Shown piece by piece: positions 26,293-35,879 of a DNA stretch of 64,000 nt. Every line of letters starts with the position of its first letter. Position 1 is the first letter of the stretch. The stretch is from Brenneria corticis (GTDB taxonomy: Bacteria > Pseudomonadota > Gammaproteobacteria > Enterobacterales > Enterobacteriaceae), in assembly GCF_003115855.1 (NCBI RefSeq), contig NZ_KZ819084.1:62001-126000 (forward strand), given 5' to 3'. The notes below the pieces were generated by a model. That model did not search any database. It worked only from the letters and a program-made list of their open reading frames with translations, and had not been told where the DNA came from. A program made the position numbers and the translations under genes.

Positions 26293-27142
26293 CGTTTCCG
26301 CACGCCGCATTGCGCTCAACGGCGCGACCTTCGCCTACGAGCTGGCGGGGGAGGATCATCAGGAAACCATCGTGGCGCTGCACGGCGGCCGGGGCATCGG
26401 CGACCATCGCGGCGACTTCCGCGCCTTTCTGCCGCTGGCGGCGCGCTATCGCCTGCTGGCTTACGACCAGCGCGGCTGCGGGCAGTCCAGCCTGACGCCG
26501 CCGTTTACCTTTGCGCAACTGGTTGACGATCTCGAAGCCTTCCGCCAGCGGCTGGCCGGCGGTAAAAAAATCACCCTGATCGGCGGCTCGTTCGGCGGGA
26601 TGATCGCCCTGAGTTATGCGCTGAAATATCCTCACGGCCTGAAGCATCTGATTCTGCGCGGCACCGCGCCCAGCCATCATCATGAAGCGCAGGCCATCGC
26701 CAATTTTAAGGCGCGCCTGCATAAAGCCCCTTCGGCATCGCTGGGGATGATTGACAAGCTGTTTTCCGATCGGGTGACGGACGACACCGAACTGCGGTTG
26801 ATCTGGCTGGCGTTGCAGCCGCTCTATTATGAACGTTTCGACGCCGATGCGGCGCTGGAGCGCACGCGAACGCTCTCGGTGCATGCGCAGACCCACAACG
26901 CGCTGTTCGCCGATAAGGCGTATGACCTGCGCGATCGACTGGCGAGCATCAAGACGCCCACGCTGGTTATCGTCGGCGGCAACGACTGGATTTGTCCGCC
27001 GTCGCAGTCGCGGCTGATTGCCGACGCCATTCCCGGCGCGCGCTATCTGGAGGTGGAAGGGGCCAATCATCCGGTGCATATCGAGGCCAATCAGCGGGTA
27101 CTGGCGGAAATCGAGGCTTTTATAGCTGAGGGCGCGCCCTGA
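26282..27142 (+). CDS. Alpha/beta hydrolase (proline-iminopeptidase-like)
   Basis: A serine hydrolase of the alpha/beta fold, 286 residues. The oxyanion-side motif is ALHGGRGIGDHRGDF, the nucleophile elbow is GGSFGG (S103), and the acid and base lie in VIVGGNDWICP and GANHPVHIE. The HGGRG start is typical of proline iminopeptidase-like enzymes that cleave small peptides or amides. It overlaps the preceding monooxygenase by 11 bases and shares one base (TGATG) with the next permease, indicating tight coupling. GGAAG is 6 bases before the chosen ATG; an ATG at 26285 is an alternative. Confidence 0.88.
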   Translation: MMTNVSARRIALNGATFAYELAGEDHQETIVALHGGRGIGDHRGDFRAFLPLAARYRLLAYDQRGCGQSSLTPPFTFAQLVDDLEAFRQRLAGGKKITLIGGSFGGMIALSYALKYPHGLKHLILRGTAPSHHHEAQAIANFKARLHKAPSASLGMIDKLFSDRVTDDTELRLIWLALQPLYYERFDADAALERTRTLSVHAQTHNALFADKAYDLRDRLASIKTPTLVIVGGNDWICPPSQSRLIADAIPGARYLEVEGANHPVHIEANQRVLAEIEAFIAEGAP

Positions 27143-28062
27143 TGCCGCGCTATATCCTCACCCGGTTGCTGGAGGCGCTGGTGGCGATCTGGGGCGTGGT
27201 CACCATCGTGTTCTTTGTGACGCGGGTGCTGGGCGACCCGACGGTGCTACTGCTGCCGCTGGGGGCCGGGCAGGCCGAACTGGAGGCGATGCGCCACAGC
27301 CTCGGACTGGATCGGCCGTTGGCCGAGCAATATTTCCATGCTCTGTGGGACATGCTGCGCGGCGATTTCGGCACCTCTTTCCAGTATATGCAGCCCGCTT
27401 CCAGAGTGGTGTTGCAGCATATGCCCGCCACCGTCAGCCTGGCTGGCACGGCCCTGCTTTTCGGGGTAATTTTCGGCGCCGTCGCCGGCACCATCGCCGC
27501 CTTGACGCGCGGCACGCCGGCGGAATTTATCGTCATGGTCGCCGCGCTGCTGGGACAGGCCACGCCGGTGTTCTGGCTGGGCATCATGCTGATCCTGTTT
27601 TTCGCCGTCAACCTGGGCTGGTTTCCCACCGGCGGCGCCGGCGGCGTGGCGCATTTGGTCTTGCCGGGGGCGACGCTGGCGGTGTTCGTCACCGCGTCGA
27701 TCGCCCGCCTGCTGCGCTCGTCGTTGCTGGATATCCTGCGCGAGGATTATGTCCGCACGGCGCGGGCGAAAGGGTTGCTGCCGCGCACGGTGTTTGTCTG
27801 GCACGTCGCCCGCAATGCGCTGATCCCGGTGGTGACCATGGTCGGCATTATCGCCGGCGAACTGCTGGGCGGCTCGGTGGTGACGGAAACGGTTTTCGCC
27901 TGGCCCGGGGTGGGGCGGTTGATTGTGCAGGCGATACAGGTCCATGATTTCCCGGTTATTCAGGCGGGCGTGGTGCTGATGGCGGTCATTTTTGTGGCGA
28001 TCAATTTCATGGTGGATTTGCTATATGGCGTTCTCGATCCGCGCATTTCCCGACGGCGCTGA
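27142..28062 (+). CDS. Peptide-type ABC transporter permease (DppB type), system B
   Basis: An inner-membrane permease, 306 residues, with the DppB-like opening MPRYILTRLLEALVAIWGVV, the periplasmic loop VLGDPTVLLLPLGAGQAELEAM and the EAA loop TARAKGLLPRTVFVWHVARN. It overlaps the hydrolase stop by one base. It belongs with the DppC-, DppD- and DppF-type subunits and the binding protein downstream, all on the same strand. Confidence 0.93.
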   Translation: MPRYILTRLLEALVAIWGVVTIVFFVTRVLGDPTVLLLPLGAGQAELEAMRHSLGLDRPLAEQYFHALWDMLRGDFGTSFQYMQPASRVVLQHMPATVSLAGTALLFGVIFGAVAGTIAALTRGTPAEFIVMVAALLGQATPVFWLGIMLILFFAVNLGWFPTGGAGGVAHLVLPGATLAVFVTASIARLLRSSLLDILREDYVRTARAKGLLPRTVFVWHVARNALIPVVTMVGIIAGELLGGSVVTETVFAWPGVGRLIVQAIQVHDFPVIQAGVVLMAVIFVAINFMVDLLYGVLDPRISRRR

Positions 28063-28074
28063 GGAAACCCGGTG

Positions 28075-28932
28075 ATGAAAACGTTTTTCCTGGCGCTGGG
28101 CGGAAATCGCAGCGGGATGTTCGGCTTTATTCTGCTGGTTATCCTGCTGCTGGCGGCGGCGTTCGGCCCCTGGCTCGGCCTGATGCCGCCGACCAAATCC
28201 AATCTGCTGCTGCGCATGCAGCCGCCGACCTGGAGCGGCCTGTTTTCTCCCGGCGCGCATCCCTTCGGCACCGACGAACTGGGGCGCGACGTGCTGTCGC
28301 GCATTATTCACGGCAGCCGCATCACCCTGACCATCGCCTTTATCGCCGTGGTGCTGGGGGGCATGGTGGGGGTGCTGTGCGGCATCGTGGCGGGGTATCA
28401 CCGCGGCATAATCGACCGCATCCTGATGCGCATTGTCGATATCCAGCTGGCGTTGCCGCTGATGCTGCTGGCGTTGCTGGTGGTCGCCGCGTTTGGACCG
28501 TCGATGCGCAACCTGATTCTGGTGCTGGCGCTTACCAGCTGGATCCGCTATGCGCGCATTATTCGCGGGCAGGTGTTGTCACTGCGCGAGCAGGAATTCA
28601 TCCTCTCCGCCCACGCCATCGGCGCCGGCGGCTGGCGCATTATGTGGCGCCATATTCTGCCCAACGTGCTGACGCCGGCGGTGGTGGTGGCGACGCTGGA
28701 ACTGGCGCGGCTGATTATTATGGACGCGGCGCTGTCGTTTCTCGGGCTGGGCGTGCAACCGCCGGATCCCAGCTGGGGCCGGATGCTGGCCGACGGGCGC
28801 GTCTATATCTCTTCCGCCTGGTGGATCGTCACCTTTCCCGGTCTGGCCATTCTGTTTACCGTGCTGAGCGTCAATCTGCTCGGAGACTGGCTGCGTGACT
28901 ATTTCGACCCGAAACTGAGGACGCAACGATGA
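28075..28932 (+). CDS. Peptide-type ABC transporter permease (DppC type), system B
   Basis: The partner permease, 285 residues. It has a single N-terminal helix, then HPFGTDELGRDVLSRIIHGSRITL and the EAA loop SAHAIGAGGWRIMWRHILPNV. GAGGAAA at 28061-28067 is 7 bases before the ATG at 28075, so this is preferred to the GTG at 28072. Its stop overlaps the M24 gene as ATGA. Confidence 0.93.
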   Translation: MKTFFLALGGNRSGMFGFILLVILLLAAAFGPWLGLMPPTKSNLLLRMQPPTWSGLFSPGAHPFGTDELGRDVLSRIIHGSRITLTIAFIAVVLGGMVGVLCGIVAGYHRGIIDRILMRIVDIQLALPLMLLALLVVAAFGPSMRNLILVLALTSWIRYARIIRGQVLSLREQEFILSAHAIGAGGWRIMWRHILPNVLTPAVVVATLELARLIIMDAALSFLGLGVQPPDPSWGRMLADGRVYISSAWWIVTFPGLAILFTVLSVNLLGDWLRDYFDPKLRTQR

Positions 28933-30137
28933 ACTCACCGCTTCACCCGGCATCCGGAACATCTTCTCCGCCGCCGGCCCGCCTTGGCCGCGTGCAACGC
29001 CTGATGGCGCAGCAAGGGGTGGAGGTGATGGTGTGTTTTAAGCCGGAAAACAGTTTTTACCTTAGCGGCTTCAACCCGATTATCTATTCGCACCCGGTGA
29101 TCGCCATCGTGGCCGCCGGGCGCGATCCCATTATGCTGGTGCACGCGCTGCGCGACGATCACGGTCGGGCCAGCGCCTGGGTGGCGGATATCCGTTTATA
29201 CGGCGCCTGGTCGAACAAAGTCACGCTGGGGCCGAACTGGCTGGATGCGCTGGCGTCGATACTGCGCGAGCTGGGCGTTGCGGCCGGCCGGGTGGGCATC
29301 GAAGAGGATTTTCTGCCGCTGCGGCGTTTTGCCCAATTGAAACAGGCGCTGCCGCAGGCGACGTTCAGCGATGTTTCGCCCCTGATTGAGCAGGCGCGGC
29401 TGATCAAGGACGCGGATGAAATCGCTCAGGCGCGCATTGCCGCGCGCATCGCCGATTGCGGCATGGCGGCGGCCGTCGAGGCGACGGCCGACGGCGGCAG
29501 CGAACGCGAGATCAGCATTGCTTCCATGGAGGCGATGAACCGCCTGTGGCTGCGGCACTATCCGCAGGTGGAGGTGTGCGATTTCGGCTCGCTGGAAGGG
29601 GGCGTGCAGAACGGTCTCTGGACCTGGGCGCTGGCGGGGGATCGACTGTTCTATAACTGCGATAACCCGACGCTGCGCAAGCCGCGGCGCGGGGAGACGG
29701 TGGCGGTGTTTATCTGGAGCATCGCCAACGGCATCCATGCGGAAAATGAACGTATTATCGCCTGTGGCCCGCTGCCCGCGGAGCACCGGCGCGCCATCGA
29801 CGCCATTCTGACTATCCGCGCGGAGGTGGATGCGCTGATCCGCCCCGGTACGCCATACCGCGAGCTGTTCGAACAGGTCAAATCCCGGCTGGAAGCCCGC
29901 GGATACGGCAACTATATCCCCGGCCGCATCGGCCACGGCATCGGTATCGGCGCGCATGAGCATTCGTCGCTGGACGCTCGTTCGCCGCTGGTGCTGGAGC
30001 CGGGAATGATCTTCACCTTTGAACCCAATCTGCGTATTCCCGGCGTGGGCGGCACCCAGATCTCCGACACTGTTCTGATCACCGACACCGGGCGCGAGTA
30101 CCTGACGCAATCCCCCGGCGGCTATATAGAGGTGTAA
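28929..30137 (+). CDS. M24-fold creatinase-like hydrolase, metal ligands altered
   Basis: A pita-bread-fold protein of 402 residues, with an N-terminal creatinase domain and an M24 core from about residue 165. In M24 metallopeptidases two Asp, one His and two Glu bind the metals. By alignment to that pattern the first Asp is F261, the second is E272, His is kept (H336 in GRIGHGIGIG), the first Glu is kept (E365 in FTFEP) and the last Glu is replaced near S379 (GGTQISDTV). Loss of metal ligands is the hallmark of creatinase-type, metal-free members that cleave C-N bonds. It sits inside a peptide-transporter operon (ATGA overlap), so it probably acts on the imported compound. Confidence 0.8.
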   Translation: MNSPLHPASGTSSPPPARLGRVQRLMAQQGVEVMVCFKPENSFYLSGFNPIIYSHPVIAIVAAGRDPIMLVHALRDDHGRASAWVADIRLYGAWSNKVTLGPNWLDALASILRELGVAAGRVGIEEDFLPLRRFAQLKQALPQATFSDVSPLIEQARLIKDADEIAQARIAARIADCGMAAAVEATADGGSEREISIASMEAMNRLWLRHYPQVEVCDFGSLEGGVQNGLWTWALAGDRLFYNCDNPTLRKPRRGETVAVFIWSIANGIHAENERIIACGPLPAEHRRAIDAILTIRAEVDALIRPGTPYRELFEQVKSRLEARGYGNYIPGRIGHGIGIGAHEHSSLDARSPLVLEPGMIFTFEPNLRIPGVGGTQISDTVLITDTGREYLTQSPGGYIEV

Positions 30138-30140
30138 CCC

Positions 30141-31151
30141 GTGACGACGCTGCTGGAAGTGAAAAATCTGTCGGTGGTGTTTGAGACTCCCGCCGGGCCG
30201 GTATACGCGGTTAATGATATTTCCTACTCGCTGGAGGCCGGGGAAACGCTGGGCATTGTCGGCGAGTCCGGCTCGGGCAAGAGCGTGCATGCGCTGGCGA
30301 TGATCGGACTGATCGCTTCGCCGCCCGGCCGGACGGTGAGCGGCGAAGTGTGGTTTAACGGCCGCAACCTGCTGGCGCTGTCGCCACGGGAAATCATGGA
30401 CCTGCGCGGCCGGGAGATTGGCTTTGTGTTTCAGGATCCGATGACCTCGCTGAATCCGGTGTTGACCGTCGAACGGCAGATCGCCGAACCGCTGCGCCGC
30501 CACCTGGGGCTGTCGGCAAGGCAGGCGCGCGTCCGGGTGCTGGATCTGCTGGATCTGGTGGGGATTGTCGATCCCCATAAAAGGCTCGGGCACTACCCGC
30601 ACGAATTTTCCGGCGGTATGCGCCAGCGGGTGATGATCGCCATCGGCGTGGCCTGCAATCCCGCGCTGCTGATCGCCGATGAGGCGACCACCGCGCTGGA
30701 TGTCACCATCCAGGCGCAAATCCTGGATATGGTGCGCCGGTTGAAAAAACAGATCGGCACCACCGTTATCTGGATCACCCACGATATGGGGGTGGTCGCC
30801 GGACTGGCGGATAGCGTTCAGGTGATGTACGGCGGGCGCATTATGGAGCGGGGGCCGGCCGAGGCGCTATTCGCCGCGCCGCGCAGCGCCTACACCTGGG
30901 GGCTGCTTAAGTCGTTGCCCACCAACGCCCGGCGCGGCGCCGGACGCCTGTATCAAATTCCCGGCAATCCGCCGGACCCGACCCGGCCGCCGGTCGGCGA
31001 TCCCTTTGCGCCGCGGAATCCCTTCGCCACGCCGCGCTGTTTTGAGCAGATGCCGCCGCTGCGTCCGGTGGCGGACAGCGCGTCCGGCCACCAGGTCGCC
31101 GCCTGGTATGACCTGCCGGCGCTGCTGGCGCAACAGGAGCAACGATCGTGA
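30141..31151 (+). CDS. Peptide-type ABC transporter ATPase (DppD type), system B
   Basis: An ATP-binding subunit starting at GTG (GAGGTG about 5 bases upstream; only 3 bases separate it from the M24 stop). Walker A is GESGSGKSVHALAM, the signature FSGGMRQRVMIAIG and Walker B LLIADEATTALD, where the usual DEPTTALD has Ala in place of Pro. The C-terminus has the oligopeptide-transporter extension with an APRNPFATPRC segment. The length is 336 residues. It ends in a GTGA overlap with the next ATPase. Confidence 0.92.
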   Translation: MTTLLEVKNLSVVFETPAGPVYAVNDISYSLEAGETLGIVGESGSGKSVHALAMIGLIASPPGRTVSGEVWFNGRNLLALSPREIMDLRGREIGFVFQDPMTSLNPVLTVERQIAEPLRRHLGLSARQARVRVLDLLDLVGIVDPHKRLGHYPHEFSGGMRQRVMIAIGVACNPALLIADEATTALDVTIQAQILDMVRRLKKQIGTTVIWITHDMGVVAGLADSVQVMYGGRIMERGPAEALFAAPRSAYTWGLLKSLPTNARRGAGRLYQIPGNPPDPTRPPVGDPFAPRNPFATPRCFEQMPPLRPVADSASGHQVAAWYDLPALLAQQEQRS

Positions 31152-32062
31152 ATGCCGGCGAACCGTTGATCCGGGTGGAAAATTTATGCAAAACCTACGC
31201 CGGCGAGCGGCGCTGGCCGGGCGGCGGCGGGGGGACGCCGCTCAAGGCGGTCAATAACGTCAGTTTCGCCATCGGCGCGGGGGAAACGCTGGGGCTGGTG
31301 GGGGAATCGGGATCGGGGAAAAGCACCACCGGGCGCACGCTGTTGCAGCTTGAGCCGCCCACCAGCGGCGAAATCCTGTTTCAGGGCGTCAATCTTGCCG
31401 GTTTGTCGTCGCGTCGGCTCAAGCCCTACCGGCGCGAGATGCAGATTATCTTTCAGGATCCCTATTCCTCCCTCAATCCGCGCATGACGGTGGGCGATTT
31501 TGTGGCGGAGCCGCTGATTGTGCATCAGCTGTGCGCGGCAAAACAGGAGCGGGAGGCGCGGGTGGCGCAACTGTTCCGGCAGGTCGGCCTGGAGCCGGGA
31601 ATGATGCGCCGTTTCCCGCATCAGTTTTCCGGCGGGCAGCGGCAGCGGGTGAGCATTGCCCGCGCGCTGGCGCTGAAGCCGCGTTTTATCGTCGCCGACG
31701 AACCCATCACCGCGCTGGACGTGTCGATTCAGGCGCAGATTGTGAATCTGTTTCAGGACTTGCAAGAGGAGTTGGGGCTGACCTATCTGTTTATCGCCCA
31801 CGATCTGTCGATGGTGCGTTACCTGTGCCATCGGGTGGCGGTGATGCTGCGCGGCCGCATTGTGGAAATCGGCCCCACCGAGGCGATTTTCAGCCATCCC
31901 CGACACCCTTATACCCAGGCGCTGCTTTCCGCCATCCCGGTGCCCGACCCGCGCATTGAGCGTTACCGTCGTCCGCTGGCGTTTGATGTGAACAGCAACT
32001 TACCCGCGGAACAGGCGGAATTACAGGCCGTTGGCCCGCAGCATTTTGTGCTGGGCCAATAA
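31148..32062 (+). CDS. Peptide-type ABC transporter ATPase (DppF type), system B
   Basis: The second ATPase, with Walker A GESGSGKSTTGRTLL, signature FSGGQRQRVSIARAL and Walker B FIVADEPITALDVS. It starts at GTG overlapping the preceding TGA. The C-terminal tail is shorter than in many DppF proteins and lacks the usual Cys-rich stretch. The length of 304 residues is acceptable. The binding-protein gene follows 25 bases downstream. Confidence 0.92.
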   Translation: MNAGEPLIRVENLCKTYAGERRWPGGGGGTPLKAVNNVSFAIGAGETLGLVGESGSGKSTTGRTLLQLEPPTSGEILFQGVNLAGLSSRRLKPYRREMQIIFQDPYSSLNPRMTVGDFVAEPLIVHQLCAAKQEREARVAQLFRQVGLEPGMMRRFPHQFSGGQRQRVSIARALALKPRFIVADEPITALDVSIQAQIVNLFQDLQEELGLTYLFIAHDLSMVRYLCHRVAVMLRGRIVEIGPTEAIFSHPRHPYTQALLSAIPVPDPRIERYRRPLAFDVNSNLPAEQAELQAVGPQHFVLGQ

Positions 32063-32087
32063 TAATTTATTACCTTGTGGAGCCATT

Positions 32088-33593
32088 ATGACTAAAAAAA
32101 CGACCGGGCTTTTGCTGGCCTCCGTGGTCTGCACCGTTCTGGCGGCGCCGGGATTCAGCGCGGCGGTCACCGCCAATATCGCCTTGAACACCACGGTAAA
32201 TACCTTCGACCCGCATATGACCGCTTCCGTCGGCAGCGATCTCAGCGTGCTCAGCCATATTTATCCCGCGCTGGTGCTGCGCGGACCGGATCTGAAGCTG
32301 CACCCCGAGCTGGCGACCTCCTGGGAGGCGGTAAACGACACCACCTGGCGCTTCAAATTGCTGCCGGGGGCCGCCTTCGCCAACGGCGAGCCGATCGACG
32401 CCGCGGCGGTGAAGTGGAATCTGGATCGGGTGCGCGACCCCAAGGTGAACGCCCGCATTAAAGCCTGGTTTTCCCAGGTCGCCGAGGTGAAGGTGATTTC
32501 GCCCACCGAACTGGAGGTGGTCACCTCGTCGCCCTATCCCAGCTTTGTCGATCAGATATCGATGTTCCTGCTGCTGCCGCCCAAATGGGCCGCCAGCCAT
32601 AATCCCGCCACCGAAACCCTGTCGGGCGGGCGCTATATTCTGCAAGAAAACGTGCCGGGCAACCGTATTACGCTGCAGGAAAACCCCGGCTACTTCGGTA
32701 AGAAACCGGCGTTCGATACCGTGGTGTTCCGGGTGATTCCCGAACCGGCCAGCCGCATTGCCGCCTTGCTGGCCGGCGAGGCTTCGCTGATCACCGCGAT
32801 ACCGCCGTCCGAGCTGGCGCGGGTCAACGGCAGCGGCAAGGCCAGCGCCGGATCGGTGCCTTCCATGCGCAGCGTAATGATCAAGTTCAATACCGAAAAA
32901 GCGCCGCTGGATAATAAGGCCGTTCGACAGGCGCTTAATTACGCCATTGATAAAGAAGGGATTTCTCAGGCGCTCTTTAACGGTCAGGCGGCGGTATCGC
33001 AATGTCAGGTGCTGACGCCGTCCTACTTTGGCTATAACCCGGCGCTGCAAGGCTACGCTTACGATCCCGACAAAGCGCGCGAACTGCTGAAAAAATCCGG
33101 CGCCGACCTTGCCAAACCCATTGCGCTGGATGTGCCGACCGGCACCTATCTGCAAGGCAATGAAGTGGCGCAGGTGGTGGCCGCGCAGCTGTCCGAAGTG
33201 GGCTTAAAGGTATCGATCAATGAGATGGAGTTCAGCAGCTATATGAACAAATATCTCAAAACCCGCGAGCTGGCCCAGACGTCGCTGCTGGCTCAGGCCT
33301 GGCCGACGCTGGATGCGGACGGGCTGCTGACCCTGTTTGCCCCCGGAAACAACTATGCCTACTGGGATAACGCCGCCTTCGGGCAGGCGCTGACGGAAGG
33401 GCGAGCCAGCGTCGATCCGGCGGCGCGTCTGGCGGCGTACCGTAAGGCGACGCAGATTATGTGCGACGAAGCGCCGGCCATTTTTCTCTATACCCAGCCC
33501 GCTACGTACGGCGTCGCCAACGCGGTGCGCTGGAGCCAGCGCGGCGATGACTGGGTGCGCGCCTTTGATATGACCCCGGCGGACGGTAAGTAA
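32088..33593 (+). CDS. Peptide-type ABC transporter binding protein (SBP family 5), system B
   Basis: A periplasmic receptor of 501 residues with a Sec signal peptide (MTKKTTGLLLASVVCTVLAA, cleavage near FSA-A), then NIALNTTVNTFDPHMTASVGSD-type family sequence and WRFKLLPGAAFANGEPIDAAAV. The ATG at 32088 gives the signal peptide and has TGTGGAG upstream, so it is preferred over the frame open to 32031. It is followed 9 bases later by the molybdo-oxidoreductase gene, which joins that enzyme to this transport operon. Confidence 0.93.
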   Translation: MTKKTTGLLLASVVCTVLAAPGFSAAVTANIALNTTVNTFDPHMTASVGSDLSVLSHIYPALVLRGPDLKLHPELATSWEAVNDTTWRFKLLPGAAFANGEPIDAAAVKWNLDRVRDPKVNARIKAWFSQVAEVKVISPTELEVVTSSPYPSFVDQISMFLLLPPKWAASHNPATETLSGGRYILQENVPGNRITLQENPGYFGKKPAFDTVVFRVIPEPASRIAALLAGEASLITAIPPSELARVNGSGKASAGSVPSMRSVMIKFNTEKAPLDNKAVRQALNYAIDKEGISQALFNGQAAVSQCQVLTPSYFGYNPALQGYAYDPDKARELLKKSGADLAKPIALDVPTGTYLQGNEVAQVVAAQLSEVGLKVSINEMEFSSYMNKYLKTRELAQTSLLAQAWPTLDADGLLTLFAPGNNYAYWDNAAFGQALTEGRASVDPAARLAAYRKATQIMCDEAPAIFLYTQPATYGVANAVRWSQRGDDWVRAFDMTPADGK

Positions 33594-33602
33594 GGGACAG
33601 GG

Positions 33603-35858
33603 ATGCATCTTTTCGCCAGCCATTTCGGCACCTACGAAGTAGCGCGGGACGCGTGCGGCGAGCCGGTTTTGCGGCCGTTTCGCCACGATCCAAGGCCGTC
33701 GCCCATCGGTTTGCGCTATCTGGAACTGGCGCGGAGCGCGACGCGGATAACGGCGCCGATGGCGCGGCGCAGCTGGCTGGAGCAAGGTGCGCTGGCGTCC
33801 GACCGTCGGCTGCGCGGTCGCGAGGAGTTTGTCGCCGTCGACTGGCCAACGGTCAGCCGGCGGATTGCCGATGAAATTATCCGCGTCAGGGAACGGCACG
33901 GTAATCAGGCCATTTTCGGCGGCTCCTACGGCTGGGCCAGCGCCGGACGCTTTCATCACGCGCAGAGTCAGCTCAAGCGGTTATTGAATCTGGCGGGGGG
34001 CTTTACCTCATCGGTCAATACCTATTCCTACGGCGCCGCCGCGGTGCTGCTGCCCCACGTGCTGGGGAAGGAGTATCAGGACGCCTGCGCCACCGCGCCC
34101 TCATGGAGCGATATCGCCGGCCATTGCCGCCTGCTGGTGAGTTTCGGCGGGCTGCGGCTGAGCAACGCCCAGGTAGAAGCGGGAGGCACCGGCGCCCATC
34201 GGGTTGAACCCTGGCTTGCCGACGCCAAGGCCAACGGGATGCGCCTGGTGATGATTTCCCCTTCCGGCCGCGATGCGCCGCCGGGCGGGCAGGTTGAACA
34301 TATACCGCTGCGTCCCAATACCGACGCCGCCGTGATGCTGGCGCTGGCGCATACGCTGCTGGCGGAAGGACGGGCCGATCGGGCGTTTGTCGCCCGCTGC
34401 TGTGCGGGCTTCGCCGAATTTGAAGCCTATCTGTTCGGACGGGACGACGGCGTGGCCAAAGACGTCGTCTGGGCGGAGGCCATTTCCGGCGTGTCCCGCG
34501 AGCGGCTGTATCGGTTGGCCCATGAGTTGGCCGGGCAGCCCTGTCTGATTAATGCGGCCTGGTCGCTGCAACGGGCGCGCTATGGCGAACAATCCTATTG
34601 GGCCGCTATCGCTCTGGCCTGTTTGACCGGCGGCGTCGGGCGTCCCGGCTGCGGTTTTTCCTTCGGCCTCGGCGCGGTGAACTCGGTGGGGCAGCCGGTG
34701 CGCCGCTTGCGCGGGCCGGCGGTGGACCAGGGGGTGAATGCGGTCAGGCGGCCGATTCCTGTGGCGCGGCTTACCGAGTTGCTGGAAAACCCCGGCGGAA
34801 CGCTGCGCTATAACGGCGCCGCGCTGCCGCTGCCCGATATTCGCCTGATCTGGTGGGCGGGCGGCAATCCTTTTCACCATCATCAGGATCTGCACCGCCT
34901 GGCGCGGGCCTGGCAACGGCCGGAAACCATCATTGTCTCGGAGCAGGTGTGGACGGCCACCGCGCGCATGGCCGATATCGTATTGCCCGCCGCGCTGCCG
35001 TTTGAGCGGGATGACCTGGCGGCCTCGTCCAGGGATAACTGGCTGATCTATAGCCGCAAGGTCAGTGCGCCGCCGCCGCAGGTGCTGACCGACCATCAGG
35101 CGTTGACGCGGGTGGCGGAATGTCTGGGGATCGCCGACGCCTTTACGGAAGGATTAAGCGAAGCGCAGTGGATTGAACGTTTGTATCAGGGATATCAGCA
35201 GCGTTTCCCTGAATTGCCCGACTGGCGCTCATTTCGTCAGCGCGGCTTTGCGGTATTGGATGAAGGCGAAGACGCGCCGCATCCGGCCGATCATTTTATG
35301 CGTTTCGCCGCCGATCCGCAGGCGCATCCGCTGAGCACTCCGTCAGGGAAAATAGAGATTGGCTCCCGGCGGCTGCAGGCGTTCGGACATGCGGATCTGG
35401 GGGCGTTTCCGCACTGGCGCGCCCCTGAAGAGTGGCTGCTGGCGCCGTTGGCGGCGCAATATCCGCTGCATCTGCTCTCGCCCCAGCCCGCGACCCGTTT
35501 GCACAGCCAGTTGGACGAGGTAGGGGAAAGCGCCCGCGCCAAGCGCCGCGGCTATGAGGTCGCCAGCCTCTCCCCGCGGGACGCGGCGCGGGAAAACGTC
35601 GCTGAAGGGGATATCGTCGAACTGTACAACGCCCGCGGGCGCGTGCGGGTCTGCGCCCATATTGATAACCAACTGATGCCCGGCGTGGTAGTGTTGCCCA
35701 CCGGCGCGGCTTTCCGTCCGGACGAGCAGGGATGCGACGTGGGAGGGAACCCGAATACGCTGACCGCCATCCTGCCGACCTCGTCATTTTCACAGGCCGC
35801 CGCGCCGAACTCCTGCCTGGTGGCGCTGAAGCGCTGCGATCAACGCTCGGTTCTTTGA
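33603..35858 (+). CDS. Molybdopterin-dependent oxidoreductase, BisC/TorZ-like (S- or N-oxide reductase)
   Basis: A 751-residue enzyme of the DMSO reductase family, Ser-ligated group. The N-terminus SHFGTYEV matches the SHWG-type opening of BisC/TorA proteins; ITAPMARRSWLEQG, IFGGSYGWASAGRFHHAQSQ and NTYSYGAAAVLLPHVLG follow, with S142 the expected Mo ligand. There is no N-terminal Fe-S cysteine motif and no Tat signal, as in cytoplasmic BisC, which reduces biotin and methionine sulfoxides. The best inference is a cytoplasmic sulfoxide or N-oxide reductase acting on a compound imported by system B (9 bases after its binding protein). AGGGACAGGG lies before the ATG. Confidence 0.88.
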   Translation: MHLFASHFGTYEVARDACGEPVLRPFRHDPRPSPIGLRYLELARSATRITAPMARRSWLEQGALASDRRLRGREEFVAVDWPTVSRRIADEIIRVRERHGNQAIFGGSYGWASAGRFHHAQSQLKRLLNLAGGFTSSVNTYSYGAAAVLLPHVLGKEYQDACATAPSWSDIAGHCRLLVSFGGLRLSNAQVEAGGTGAHRVEPWLADAKANGMRLVMISPSGRDAPPGGQVEHIPLRPNTDAAVMLALAHTLLAEGRADRAFVARCCAGFAEFEAYLFGRDDGVAKDVVWAEAISGVSRERLYRLAHELAGQPCLINAAWSLQRARYGEQSYWAAIALACLTGGVGRPGCGFSFGLGAVNSVGQPVRRLRGPAVDQGVNAVRRPIPVARLTELLENPGGTLRYNGAALPLPDIRLIWWAGGNPFHHHQDLHRLARAWQRPETIIVSEQVWTATARMADIVLPAALPFERDDLAASSRDNWLIYSRKVSAPPPQVLTDHQALTRVAECLGIADAFTEGLSEAQWIERLYQGYQQRFPELPDWRSFRQRGFAVLDEGEDAPHPADHFMRFAADPQAHPLSTPSGKIEIGSRRLQAFGHADLGAFPHWRAPEEWLLAPLAAQYPLHLLSPQPATRLHSQLDEVGESARAKRRGYEVASLSPRDAARENVAEGDIVELYNARGRVRVCAHIDNQLMPGVVVLPTGAAFRPDEQGCDVGGNPNTLTAILPTSSFSQAAAPNSCLVALKRCDQRSVL

Positions 35859-35879
35859 GGAACGTTGAAAACCAGCGCC

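Noticed and set aside
29196..30782. Long minus-strand open frame (528 codons) opposite the M24 and DppD-type genes
   Set aside because: High-GC antisense frame; it spans the junction of two well-supported genes and has no recognisable motif.
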